Below are positions 20,689 to 30,994 of a stretch of 64,000 bases of DNA, one piece after another. Where the stretch lies: assembly GCA_937995755.1 (NCBI GenBank), contig CALKJD010000019.1:1-64000 (forward strand), given 5' to 3'. Position 1 is the first letter of the stretch. Each line of letters begins with the position of its first letter. This DNA is from an uncultured Saprospiraceae bacterium (GTDB taxonomy: Bacteria > Bacteroidota > Bacteroidia > Chitinophagales > Saprospiraceae). The translations under genes were made by a program, and so were the position numbers. Under the pieces are notes generated by a model. That model was not told where the DNA came from. It was given only the letters and a program-made list of their open reading frames with translations, and made no database searches.

Positions 20689-22403
20689 AGAGCTTTGTTA
20701 TTCTTTTTATTAGTATGTTATTTTTTAGTTCTTGTCAGAAGGAAGAACTAACAACAATGTCCTCTCAATCAGAAAACCTTTTAGAAACGGTAACAAGAAA
20801 TGGCAATTCGTGTGACGCATGTCCTAACCTGATTATTAATGGTGACTTTTCAGATGTTTGTTCCCCTGCTGGAACAACACCATTTATTGACCCTGGATGT
20901 GTTGGAGGTAACTGGGTGAATGCTCATGGCTCAATGAATGTTAAAAATGGGGCGATGGAAGGAGTTGTAGGTTATTCCGTTATTGATGAAATTTTAGAAT
21001 TTTTTAATCCAGAAGCAGCATATTCCTTAATGAACTTCAACTCTGACATTGAATATTGTCTTTGTTTCAGTTCAATGTATAGTGGCCAACATAATACTTC
21101 TGACATTAACGATTGGAAAATATGTGTTTATGCAACTGATAACTTAACCTCTGGTGGCCCTGGGGTCGAAAATATGCCGTCTCCATATACTGACCCCAAC
21201 TTCGATACCAATTTTGAAGAGATCTACTGTTATGACCTTACGAATGATGATATAGGAAATTGGGTTGAACATTCTATTCCTAATTTTTCAGTATCTGAAT
21301 CTTACACTCAATTTTGGCCAATTATGCTACCGAAAGAAAGTCTAGATCTTACTACGGAAACAAGCAACTATAATAATCATTATTACTTTGATGATATAAA
21401 CTTAACTTGCAAATCCGAACAACTCATAGGCATTGGTCACTCTGAACCCTTCCCATGTAATTTTTCATTTTTTGCAGAAGAAATCCCAAATATAAATGTC
21501 GAAAAAACAACTTACACTTGGGATTTTGGCGACGGAAACACTGGAACAGGTCGAAACCCAACACACTTCTATGATCAAGGTGGCAACTACACAGTAAAAT
21601 TATATATCATAGATGAAAACGGTTGCTGCCAACAAAAAACAATAGAGGTAAAATGTGATCCAATGCTAATGGATTATTGTAAATATATATGTCATGAAGA
21701 TTATCTAACTGTATTGGTTAATGATGATCCAACGACTCAAGGAATAATTGAAACTGATCCTTTCACTTGTGCAGTGGGTGTTTTGTTTAACGATCATAAC
21801 CCTAATACAGCACCAGTGCGAGAATTATATTTTACTCAGGCATACAGTCACACCGATTTTGCAGGGATTGCAAATGAAATAGAAACTGAATTAAATAATA
21901 TAGGATTCAACATGATAGTTGACAATTATGATCCGACAGGAAATGTTACATGCTACAAATCTATTTGCTTAGGTTGCGATGGAACTGCTATACCACCACA
22001 GTTTGAAACTGAAATGGGAGTACCAACTGGAGTTGTAAGTGGAACGTGGACAGGTACTACAACCCTTATGACTGGTAATGGAATTCCTTTGGGTACAATC
22101 TTTACTAATGCAGCAAATGTAGATATAATAGGAACTAGTGTACCTGTGACATATACTATTACCATATCAAATAATATAGATCCTAATACTGTCGTAGTGA
22201 CACAAAACCCTAATGGTCCTGGCTTCATTCTTCAATACGAAGAAACTGAAGGTTTATTTGCTATGGGAGATGTAGAAATACTAACCGTTCTGGGCACTAG
22301 CGATTTTAATGATGTTTACGATAATTTCGGAAACTGGGTAACTCAGGAATGCGGTACTTTTCAATCTGGTCAGCCAACTAAGCCATTCAACTTCTGTCCG
22401 TAA
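20676..22403 (+). CDS. PKD-domain-containing putative lipoprotein; start codon uncertain (GTG inside the tandem repeat)
   Basis: FVILFISMLFFSSCQKEE is a lipoprotein-like signal; PKD motif YTWDFGDGNTGTGRNPTHFYDQGGNYTVKL. The in-frame TGA upstream at 20664 is created by the repeat. Confidence 0.75.
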   Translation: MTYGQSFVILFISMLFFSSCQKEELTTMSSQSENLLETVTRNGNSCDACPNLIINGDFSDVCSPAGTTPFIDPGCVGGNWVNAHGSMNVKNGAMEGVVGYSVIDEILEFFNPEAAYSLMNFNSDIEYCLCFSSMYSGQHNTSDINDWKICVYATDNLTSGGPGVENMPSPYTDPNFDTNFEEIYCYDLTNDDIGNWVEHSIPNFSVSESYTQFWPIMLPKESLDLTTETSNYNNHYYFDDINLTCKSEQLIGIGHSEPFPCNFSFFAEEIPNINVEKTTYTWDFGDGNTGTGRNPTHFYDQGGNYTVKLYIIDENGCCQQKTIEVKCDPMLMDYCKYICHEDYLTVLVNDDPTTQGIIETDPFTCAVGVLFNDHNPNTAPVRELYFTQAYSHTDFAGIANEIETELNNIGFNMIVDNYDPTGNVTCYKSICLGCDGTAIPPQFETEMGVPTGVVSGTWTGTTTLMTGNGIPLGTIFTNAANVDIIGTSVPVTYTITISNNIDPNTVVVTQNPNGPGFILQYEETEGLFAMGDVEILTVLGTSDFNDVYDNFGNWVTQECGTFQSGQPTKPFNFCP

Positions 22404-22413
22404 ATCAAAGAAT

Positions 22414-23955
22414 ATGAAAATAAATATTATAATACCGATCTACATATTCGTAATTTTTTCAACCTTAAGTGGTCAGGCCCAAGTCTGTATAGGGAATATT
22501 ACATTAGAAACGCAATCTGATGTAGATAATTTCAATATCGATTACCCTTCTTGTACCGAGCTAGAAGGCAATTTATTGATAACAGGCAGTGATATAACCG
22601 ATATTAGCCCTCTAGCACAATTAGATAAAGTGATAGGTAATTTTGAGATCATAAATTGTCAAAATTTACTTTCCATAAATGATACTCAACTAAATGTAAT
22701 TGGTAATGTACGTATCATAGAAAATGAATCTCTAAATGAGATAAATGGATTCAATTCGACGGATTCACTCAAAACATTGAACATTTTTAAGAACACTGCA
22801 TTAAGTATTGTTGCTGGGTTTGATGGCTTAAGAGTAGTCTCGGATAGTTTATACATCGATAGTAACAACGGCTTACAAAGTATTCCTTATTTTAATAATG
22901 TTGATTTTATTGGACGACTTGAAATAGATCAAAATTCTATTCTTGATTCGGTGATTGGATTTAATAATTTGGATTCTATAAATCTTCTATCTATATATAA
23001 TATTCCAATTATTATTGGATTTAATTCTCTTATAATAGGAGGAACAATGTCATTTACGAACCCTCCTATGGGTATTAAACGGATTGAAGGGTTTAATAAT
23101 GTAGAGCGGTTAGCAGGAGGACTTACCTTGGGTGGAATTACACAGGAAGCCCCTATAGAAATATTTAATAAAGTAAAGACCATTGCAGCTAATCTAACTA
23201 TAGGTGTCCAAGGAGGCGAGTTTAATAGTTTATTGCAGTTAGAAGAAGTGCAATCTAATCATATTAATATTTTAGCTTCCAATTTCCAAAATTTAGATTT
23301 TTTATCCAATATGAAGCGTATGGGTGGATTCAAGCCTTTCATTAGGATAGACGACTGCCCTAATCTTACAGATATATCTGGGCTAGATGGAATCGATCCT
23401 GAGACGGTTAATTGGTTTCGAATTAGAAGGAACGAAAACCTCACTGTCTGTCACTCAAATCTAATATGTGCTGTGCTAGAGCGCGGTGACAACGACCCTC
23501 CATCCGTATTGATAGATAATGGCCCTGGCTGCAACAGCACAGAAGAAATACTAGCACAATGTACAGACAAACCTGACGATCCAGAAGTAGATCCTACGCT
23601 CTGCCCTATCGCTTCACGTCCAGGAATGCAGATTGATAGGATTAGCGATGATCGATATGATATTATGTATAATTATGGAATCAAACGCATGTACCTTAGT
23701 GGTATAGCCTATTCCGATCTATTAGCTCTCATCGAATATCATAAAATTGAGAAAGACTTACTTTTTGACTTTTCTACTTTTACGCTTGAGCGGTATTGCA
23801 AACAAGCAGAAGATATTTTGCGTGGAGTAAACTATAGTATGCTAGTCACAGACGATCCTATTCTCCAAGACATTGTAAATCGTGTCATGAGTGAGATTGA
23901 TTTCTTCAGTAATTTTGTATTGACTATTGATGAAGGTGAGTGTGTTAAATTGTAA
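22414..23955 (+). CDS. Secreted receptor-L-domain/LRR-like hypothetical protein
   Basis: Signal peptide; repeating LEGNLLITGSDITDISPLAQL / VIGNFEIINCQNLLSIN / LTDISGLDGI units. Confidence 0.65.
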   Translation: MKINIIIPIYIFVIFSTLSGQAQVCIGNITLETQSDVDNFNIDYPSCTELEGNLLITGSDITDISPLAQLDKVIGNFEIINCQNLLSINDTQLNVIGNVRIIENESLNEINGFNSTDSLKTLNIFKNTALSIVAGFDGLRVVSDSLYIDSNNGLQSIPYFNNVDFIGRLEIDQNSILDSVIGFNNLDSINLLSIYNIPIIIGFNSLIIGGTMSFTNPPMGIKRIEGFNNVERLAGGLTLGGITQEAPIEIFNKVKTIAANLTIGVQGGEFNSLLQLEEVQSNHINILASNFQNLDFLSNMKRMGGFKPFIRIDDCPNLTDISGLDGIDPETVNWFRIRRNENLTVCHSNLICAVLERGDNDPPSVLIDNGPGCNSTEEILAQCTDKPDDPEVDPTLCPIASRPGMQIDRISDDRYDIMYNYGIKRMYLSGIAYSDLLALIEYHKIEKDLLFDFSTFTLERYCKQAEDILRGVNYSMLVTDDPILQDIVNRVMSEIDFFSNFVLTIDEGECVKL

Positions 23956-23990
23956 ACTAGTAATTTTCTAAAAAATAGAATTGATGTAAA

Positions 23991-25322
23991 TTATTTCACA
24001 ATTACTATTGAAGTAGTAACAGATTTTCCTGATTCTGTAGTTATCAATAACTGATAGTTAGCATCGGATAATGTAGAAACATCTATACCTTTTGTACTCA
24101 AGTTTCCTTCCTGTACTTTCCTACCGACCATATCTACAATCGTATAACTTAGTAACTGTTCATCACCCTGATAATCTATCGATAAGATGTCCGTCGCAGG
24201 CATAGGATATAATGATATACCTAGCTCTTCTGCTGTATAATTCACTGCAGGAATTACTATTTTTTGCCACTCTAATTTGAATACTTTATCCGACACTTGC
24301 TGATTGGCTAACATACCTCCAGCTATATATTGTATACTATCAGCTACGTTTTCGATTCCTCGTAGATCCATTGGTATTTCAGCATCATACATTTCTCTAT
24401 AAAATATTACATCACTGAATCCATCGATTAGGGTTACATCTTGATTAGCCGTAGGTACTCCACCTGAACCATTATATGCAATGCCATCATAATTGTACGT
24501 AACATTAGATCCACCAACCCAATGCACCTCTTCATCAACAGAAGTCGCAGCCATTCGATATCCATTGATTGTAGGATCAGGCTGACTGATAGACCATTCT
24601 ATATTTGATGGGTTTTGATGATCTATTTCACCGACTCTTAGATAATTTTGAATTGGGAAGTTACCCGTAGATCTAGCGCCACCAAAGTAAAAAATCTTGT
24701 CACCTATGATAGTTCCAGAAGCACCAAAGGACTTAAAATTGTTATCATTAGGTAACGATGTTCCAGCAGTCCAACTATCTGTAGTGGGATCATATATTTG
24801 AGTAGATCGGATATTCCCATTATTACTCCATCCACTAATCACATATATCAAACTATCTCTCCAAACCGCTTGCACATGATCGTCAGTAGCTACTAATAGA
24901 TCAGCAGCATCACTGAGAAATTCATTATTGTCAATATCATATCGTCTTACTTTACGAGAAGAAACTTCACTCCCATTACTATTGACAGTGTAGCCACCTA
25001 CTATATAGATGATATTTCCTATCCTACTAGCTCCTGTCGCCAATAAACCTTGACCTCCTGGTAAGTCCGCGATTTGTTCTGATATTCCAGTTTCTATATT
25101 GTATCGAAAAGACCTAAGATGTGTTCCTGATGAGTTTTTATTCTCATCTAATCCTGCAAAAGAAAATAGGTAAGGAACTCCATCTACAAATCCTTCACAG
25201 ACTGCATTATTCGTTACTGCCTCTGGAAGGGCTCCTACTTCTGTTATGATTAATTGGGCAAAAACTTCACTAACTAACAATAATAAGAATAGTGAAATAA
25301 TATATGGATGGATCGTTTTCAT
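23991..25322 (-). CDS. Kelch-repeat protein with T9SS sorting domain
   Basis: Kelch-like repeats (IGNIIYIVGGYTVNSNGSEVSSRKVRRYD, IGDKIFYFGGARSTG); C-terminal LYPMPATDILSIDYQGDEQ...YQLLITTESGKSVTTSIVIVK. Internal ATG gives the better signal peptide than the ORF start at 25355. Confidence 0.8.
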   Translation of the reverse strand: MKTIHPYIISLFLLLLVSEVFAQLIITEVGALPEAVTNNAVCEGFVDGVPYLFSFAGLDENKNSSGTHLRSFRYNIETGISEQIADLPGGQGLLATGASRIGNIIYIVGGYTVNSNGSEVSSRKVRRYDIDNNEFLSDAADLLVATDDHVQAVWRDSLIYVISGWSNNGNIRSTQIYDPTTDSWTAGTSLPNDNNFKSFGASGTIIGDKIFYFGGARSTGNFPIQNYLRVGEIDHQNPSNIEWSISQPDPTINGYRMAATSVDEEVHWVGGSNVTYNYDGIAYNGSGGVPTANQDVTLIDGFSDVIFYREMYDAEIPMDLRGIENVADSIQYIAGGMLANQQVSDKVFKLEWQKIVIPAVNYTAEELGISLYPMPATDILSIDYQGDEQLLSYTIVDMVGRKVQEGNLSTKGIDVSTLSDANYQLLITTESGKSVTTSIVIVK

Positions 25323-25462
25323 TGGGTGAAGATAACATAAGAATATATTATGCAAAGTACATAAACCGTTATACAGCTATGAACGCTTTACATCGATAGT
25401 AATTCTCCAAATCCAATTTATTTAACTTGTCAACCTCAAACAGATCGATAAAATAGATACAA

Positions 25463-26503
25463 CTACTCTACCGTAATACGAGGCACTAAATACCACGCAT
25501 CTTTGGCGATATCTTTTCTAACTTCTATCATGAAGTCCTTAAGATCTTTCTGACTACAATCAAATTTAAATCCAACGCGTGTTACATCCATTGTGTCGAA
25601 GTATTCTTCATAGGGTTCATAGCCCATCTGACTTACTTTAGTCGACATCTTCATCGCGTTACGAGCACTTTCAAATGCACCAAGTATGATTACACATTCA
25701 GTTGGCTTGTTGACTTTGATTGCACTATCAACTACTGCAGTTCCTGTACCTTTTTCGATATTTCTTTTATCACTTACCTCCTGCTCACCATTGCTCTTGT
25801 CGACATCTACTATCGTTGTGTCTATCGGATCTACTTTTTGCTTTACTTGGTTACTTTTATACGCTTCACATCCTTTAAATAGCAATACACTTAACAGTAC
25901 TAAACCAAATATCCAGAATAGTGGCTTTAACCAGCTACTATCATCATCATCGTTATAATTATATGTCGCTTGAGTATGAGTTGTTGTGGATATAGTAGTA
26001 GCTGCAGCAGTTCTGTTCGGTACAGCTGCAGTAGATACAGCCATAGCAGTATCCTTCATTTCTCCTCCTTTGAAGAATTGGATAGGATTCAACTTTACTG
26101 GCAACAATCCGAAAAAATCAGAATTAACTTCACCCTGAGACTGAACAAATTTAATATCCTCTCTACCTTCCTTTACAAACAGACCCACAGTAGAAATATC
26201 GGCTTTCCCATAATTCAAAAGGTTATTGATAATATATTGACCATATTTATCAACCTTTTCAACAGCTTTATGCGTAGGTATATCCAACCTATTGGCTACA
26301 TAGGTAACAAATTGATCTGGATCATCAATATTCTCCTTAAAGTGAAGCGAATTAGAAGGTGGAAATATTAGAGATTTGTCATCCGAAAGATAAGCTGAGT
26401 GGTACTTGTAGAACAAAGTGCCCAAACCCAGTATGGACGTATTGCCATATTGCAGTAGATGATCTAAGATCAGCTTGGGTATTTCTATTTTATTCTTCGC
26501 CAT
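25463..26503 (-). CDS. HU-CCDC81-like N-terminal / SPOR C-terminal domain membrane protein
   Basis: N-terminal LGLGTLFYKYHSAYLSDDKSLIFPP, central TM LFWIFGLVLLSVLLFKG, C-terminal CVIILGAFESARNAMKMSTKVSQMGYEPY. Confidence 0.75.
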   Translation of the reverse strand: MAKNKIEIPKLILDHLLQYGNTSILGLGTLFYKYHSAYLSDDKSLIFPPSNSLHFKENIDDPDQFVTYVANRLDIPTHKAVEKVDKYGQYIINNLLNYGKADISTVGLFVKEGREDIKFVQSQGEVNSDFFGLLPVKLNPIQFFKGGEMKDTAMAVSTAAVPNRTAAATTISTTTHTQATYNYNDDDDSSWLKPLFWIFGLVLLSVLLFKGCEAYKSNQVKQKVDPIDTTIVDVDKSNGEQEVSDKRNIEKGTGTAVVDSAIKVNKPTECVIILGAFESARNAMKMSTKVSQMGYEPYEEYFDTMDVTRVGFKFDCSQKDLKDFMIEVRKDIAKDAWYLVPRITVE

Positions 26504-26646
26504 TATCTGGTTTCACAAATGTAATGAAGGCTGTGTAAATAGTGCCTTTTAGCCATATCTTTTACGTCAAACTGACGAATTCAGGGCTGTATATCATTAC
26601 TTTTGCCAATATATAAGCAATATTCATACTAGAAATTTAAAACTAC

Positions 26647-27939
26647 ATGATTAAGAGAGATAAATCTGAAAAATTATACAAAGAAGCGAAGCAATACTTC
26701 CCTGGTGGAGTCAATAGTCCTGTGAGGGCATTTAAGTCTGTGCATGGCGCACCATTATTTATAAAGAAAGGAGAAGGTGCTTATATTACAGATGAAGACG
26801 ATAATACATTTTTGGACTTCTGTGGAAGTTGGGGACCGCTCATTTTGGGTCATGCTCATCCGGAAGTGATAGAGACTATATCAGAGACGATCAAAGATGG
26901 AGTTACTTTTGGCACTCCTACAAAGTTGGGTAATGAGATTGGCGAATTATTTGTAAAAAACCATAGCTACGTAGATAAGATACGATTCGTAAGTTCTGGA
27001 ACGGAAGCGGTGATGAGTGCCATCAGGCTGGCTAGAGGATTTACAGGAAAGGATAAGATCGTTAAGTTTGAAGGATGCTACCACGGCCATGTAGATTCAC
27101 TACTTGTAAAAGCAGGATCTGGACTAGTAACATTTGGCGAAAGTACATCAGCAGGTGTACCCAAGTCCTTTGCAGAAGAGACAATCGTACTTGACCTCAA
27201 TGATGTACAAGGCGTAGAGGACACTTTAAAAGAGCATGGAGACAAGATCGCTGCGATAATAGTAGAACCGATTCCAGCAAACAACGGATTATTATTACAG
27301 GATCAAGCATGGCTAGTATGGTTACGTCATTATTGTGACAAATACAAAGTACTACTCATATTTGATGAAGTAATATCAGGATTCAGAGTTGGATTTGAAG
27401 GGGCAGCACGTCATTATAGTGTGACTCCAGACATTCTTACATTTGGTAAGATCATCGGTGGTGGTATGCCAGTAGGTGCCTATGGAGCTAGTCATGAGAT
27501 CATGGCTCATATCTCTCCAGAAGGTCCAGTATATCAAGCAGGTACCTTATCTGCTAATCCAGTGGCTATGGCTGCGGGTATCGCAACTATGAAAGAACTG
27601 CTAAAGCCTGGATTCTATGAAGAGATGAATGATAAGACAGTTGCATTCTGTAAGACTCTTACAGATCACATCGAGGCAAAGGGTTACCCAATGCATATCG
27701 TACAGATTGGTTCTATATTTTGGATGGCATTTAGCGAAAAGCGTATTATAAAAGCATCGGATATAGACCCTGCAAGCATGAAAATATTTGCAGAGCTACA
27801 CGGCGAGCTTCTTAATAGAAATATATATCTGGGACCTTCTGGATATGAAGTGGCCTTTATATCATCAGCGCATACCGCTGAAGATCTCGCCTATGCCAGC
27901 AAGCATATTTGTGAAGCATTAGACAAAGTGTTAGGATAG
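26647..27939 (+). CDS. hemL: Glutamate-1-semialdehyde 2,1-aminomutase
   Basis: PGGVNSPVRAFKSVHGAPLFIKKGEGAYI, GCYHGHVDSLLVKAGSG, LTFGKIIGGGMPVGAYG. Confidence 0.97.
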   Translation: MIKRDKSEKLYKEAKQYFPGGVNSPVRAFKSVHGAPLFIKKGEGAYITDEDDNTFLDFCGSWGPLILGHAHPEVIETISETIKDGVTFGTPTKLGNEIGELFVKNHSYVDKIRFVSSGTEAVMSAIRLARGFTGKDKIVKFEGCYHGHVDSLLVKAGSGLVTFGESTSAGVPKSFAEETIVLDLNDVQGVEDTLKEHGDKIAAIIVEPIPANNGLLLQDQAWLVWLRHYCDKYKVLLIFDEVISGFRVGFEGAARHYSVTPDILTFGKIIGGGMPVGAYGASHEIMAHISPEGPVYQAGTLSANPVAMAAGIATMKELLKPGFYEEMNDKTVAFCKTLTDHIEAKGYPMHIVQIGSIFWMAFSEKRIIKASDIDPASMKIFAELHGELLNRNIYLGPSGYEVAFISSAHTAEDLAYASKHICEALDKVLG

Positions 27940-28141
27940 TAACAATGAAAATCGTCAAATAACTAAGATTCCAAACTTTTACTGTAACTCTAACATAAAG
28001 AGTTAAGAGAGTTATTATTTGGCGATTTTCTTAGTATCAAGATCGTAGTTGAGATTGATAGGATCAGTAAACAATAACTGGTTAGATAGACTATTTTTTT
28101 TTTGGAAACATGATCAGTCTAATTAGCAATAGTAATTAATA

Positions 28142-29125
28142 CAAAGAGAAAAAACTATGATTAGATGGCTCAGTATCGTAGTCGTTTTATATATGCTAGC
28201 CGCCCTCACTTGGTGGACGGTACTACTACATCGTGGACAGACTAAGCTATCAGAAGCTAAGGAGAAAATCCTACAGTTACAGTATGACCGTGTCTATGGT
28301 GTTAAAGATTTTGATACTACTCAGTTATCCGAATTACAAGATATTCATGCTGAGCGAACTAGCTTTCATTATATGATACATGGAGAAGCCATCGTATTTG
28401 CATTAGCTTTGATACTAGGTATATTCTATTTGTATAGATTGTATAAAAAAGAGATCTCCGTAGCCTCACAGCAGAAAAATTTCTTACTATCAATTACGCA
28501 CGAACTCAATAGTCCATTGACAAGTATTAAACTAGTATTCGAAACACTCAAGCGTAGAGCATTAGGACCAGAGCAAGTACAGACGCTCAGCTCAAATGGC
28601 CTAGAAGAAACCAATAGATTAGAATCTCTTGTGGACAAATTACTCTTTGGTGCTAAATTAGAATCAAGCTATAGTTTTCATATGGAAGAATCCGATCTTA
28701 ATCGATTTTTGGATGGTATAGTTTCGAGATATCAGCAACAGTTTACTAATTATAGTTTCACACTAGATACTGATACGGAAATAAGTAGACCGATAGACAA
28801 AGAGGCGATGACCATCATGATCAATAACCTTATAGAAAATGCTATCAAATATAGTCCCAAGCATACTGAAATCAATATTAACCTTACCGAAAACAACGGT
28901 AAAGCATTGATCTCTGTAGTAGACCAAGGCGTAGGTGTAGATAAAAAAGATATCCCTTTTATCTTTGATCAGTTCTATAGATCAGGATCTGAAGAAACAA
29001 GAACAACTAAAGGAACAGGGATCGGATTATACATATCGCAACAAATTGCAAAGGCTCACAATAGTAAGCTGAATGTAAAAGTTAGAAAAGATGGTAAAGG
29101 AAGCGAATTCTTCCTTGAACTATAA
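28142..29125 (+). CDS. Membrane sensor histidine kinase
   Basis: H-box LLSITHELNSPLTSIKL, N-box NNLIENAIKYSP, G-box GTGIGLYIS; two TM segments. ORF track starts at 28157. Confidence 0.9.
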   Translation, partial: QREKTMIRWLSIVVVLYMLAALTWWTVLLHRGQTKLSEAKEKILQLQYDRVYGVKDFDTTQLSELQDIHAERTSFHYMIHGEAIVFALALILGIFYLYRLYKKEISVASQQKNFLLSITHELNSPLTSIKLVFETLKRRALGPEQVQTLSSNGLEETNRLESLVDKLLFGAKLESSYSFHMEESDLNRFLDGIVSRYQQQFTNYSFTLDTDTEISRPIDKEAMTIMINNLIENAIKYSPKHTEININLTENNGKALISVVDQGVGVDKKDIPFIFDQFYRSGSEETRTTKGTGIGLYISQQIAKAHNSKLNVKVRKDGKGSEFFLEL

Positions 29126-29167
29126 TATACAGCAAAGCATTATAATTAATACAACTATTTATATCTA

Positions 29168-29863
29168 ATGAAAAGAATCCTCCTAGTAGAAGACGAAGCG
29201 CAAATCCAGAAATTGGTAAAGATGAACCTTGAGCTAGAAGGTTATGAAGTCATTGCCCAAGATGATGGACATAATGTACTTCAAACTTTAGAATCTGAAC
29301 ATATCGATCTTATTATACTAGATCTTATGCTGCCAGATATTGATGGTATTCAGATCTTAGAGCAGATAAGACTTAGATATAGTGATGTAGCGGTACTGAT
29401 TGTATCTGCTAGGGATGCTTCAGCAGATAGAGTATTAGGATTAAAATCAGGTGCTGACGATTATCTTACTAAGCCATTTAACTTAGAAGAACTTATACTG
29501 CGTGTCGAGCGACTAATCCAACGAACACAGCCAGTGGCTGCAATAGAAGTAGAATCATTTAGCTTTGGAGATAATCAGATCAACTTCAGTACCTATGAAG
29601 CAACTGGGCAAAATGGAAAATTTACACTGACTCATAAAGAAGCACTTTTGCTCAAGATGTTAGTCGAACGTAAAGACGAAGTAGTATCACGTCAGCAGAT
29701 CCTTCAAAATGTTTGGGGATATGATGTCTACCCTAGTACACGTACGATTGACAACTTTATACTCTCATTCAGAAAATACTTTGAGGCGGATCAAAAACAC
29801 CCTGAATATTTCATGAGTGTTCGTGGCGTTGGGTATAAATTTGTAAGTCCAACCGAAGCTTAG
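29168..29863 (+). CDS. OmpR/PhoB-family response regulator
   Basis: Receiver ILLVEDEAQIQKLV...LIILDLMLPDIDG...LTKPF; winged-helix VWGYDVYPSTRTIDNFILSFRKYFE...RGVGYKF. Confidence 0.95.
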   Translation: MKRILLVEDEAQIQKLVKMNLELEGYEVIAQDDGHNVLQTLESEHIDLIILDLMLPDIDGIQILEQIRLRYSDVAVLIVSARDASADRVLGLKSGADDYLTKPFNLEELILRVERLIQRTQPVAAIEVESFSFGDNQINFSTYEATGQNGKFTLTHKEALLLKMLVERKDEVVSRQQILQNVWGYDVYPSTRTIDNFILSFRKYFEADQKHPEYFMSVRGVGYKFVSPTEA

Positions 29864-29974
29864 TAGCGATACAGAGTCGAACAGCAATAGTATATAATCA
29901 AGTAAGAACAGAGCGATACTTGAATATTCAAGGCTAATTATTATTTTTGAGTACTCACCAAAATTATAATTAGA

Positions 29975-30994
29975 ATGGGATTTTTTAGTAAACTATTTGG
30001 CAGCAAAAAGCAAAAGCCAGCAGTCTCTTCCAGAACTTCGAACAGTACACCTAAGAATACAACCGCACCTAAGAAAGATATTAAGCAGAATAACTTTATT
30101 ACTAATACTGCTGATCATGGTCTTGGAGATATACAATTAGGTATAGCCGGTAAGTTAAGAGTTGATGGTCTACTCGCTATAGCTAGAATGGAAGAAATAG
30201 CTAAGAAGAGAAATCTAGAATTTGATTTTGGAGTACTCTACACATCCTTACTTGAAGAAGGTGCGCTCACTGTTCCAGTAGTATGCTCTATAGGCGAAAC
30301 CAAGTATTCTATCTACTTCATCTATACGGAAGAAGAACTATTAAAATATAAAGACTTAGTAAATCACGTCGATAAAACAGAGTACCCTAATCTCATTTAC
30401 TTTAGCTCTATACCGATATATGATGGTTATACTCCCAAACCTATAATAGAGCCATTTCAGTTGGCTGATCTAAGATATGATAAAAGTACTAAGACTAGTG
30501 GCACTTATGCAATGTGGTCTCGCACTAATCAAGACCCTACTTTTCACGAGTCCAAAACTTGTGACATATTGACTAAAATGAATGAAATCAATAACGGATA
30601 TGAAACATATCTTGTTGGGTATGTCCTCCGTCAAACAAGAATATCTGGCTCAACAGAATTACAAAGAACTAGCCTTCCAACTAATCATGTCAGCTATATC
30701 ATCGAGGGACCAGAACAGAAGAAAATCATCCTTGATCTCTCGCAAGAAAAAGGAATTCGTTTTCTATTTCCCATAGCCGAAACTACCACGGTATATAGAG
30801 AACGTTTTCTTAAAGGTGCTATGATAGATATGGCTGCTACAGCTATTCCTCTACGACAACAACAATATCCAAAAGATGAAAAATTAGATCCCAATAGCTA
30901 TGATTGGTTTTCATTTATGAGTAGAATGGTAAAGCAAAAGGAAGTAGAAAATGAATCAATTGATATGATTGGTATAATGGAGACTGGCAAATAA
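29975..30994 (+). CDS. Hypothetical protein, family not recognised
   Basis: Long ORF with no family motif I recognise; its TAA overlaps the next ATG by one base (TAATG). Confidence 0.7.
   Translation: MGFFSKLFGSKKQKPAVSSRTSNSTPKNTTAPKKDIKQNNFITNTADHGLGDIQLGIAGKLRVDGLLAIARMEEIAKKRNLEFDFGVLYTSLLEEGALTVPVVCSIGETKYSIYFIYTEEELLKYKDLVNHVDKTEYPNLIYFSSIPIYDGYTPKPIIEPFQLADLRYDKSTKTSGTYAMWSRTNQDPTFHESKTCDILTKMNEINNGYETYLVGYVLRQTRISGSTELQRTSLPTNHVSYIIEGPEQKKIILDLSQEKGIRFLFPIAETTTVYRERFLKGAMIDMAATAIPLRQQQYPKDEKLDPNSYDWFSFMSRMVKQKEVENESIDMIGIMETGK

Noticed and set aside
25970-26371. 133-aa plus-strand ORF with Ser/Cys-rich start
   Set aside because: Antisense to the HU/SPOR-like gene; low-complexity start is the complement of the Thr/Ala-rich linker.
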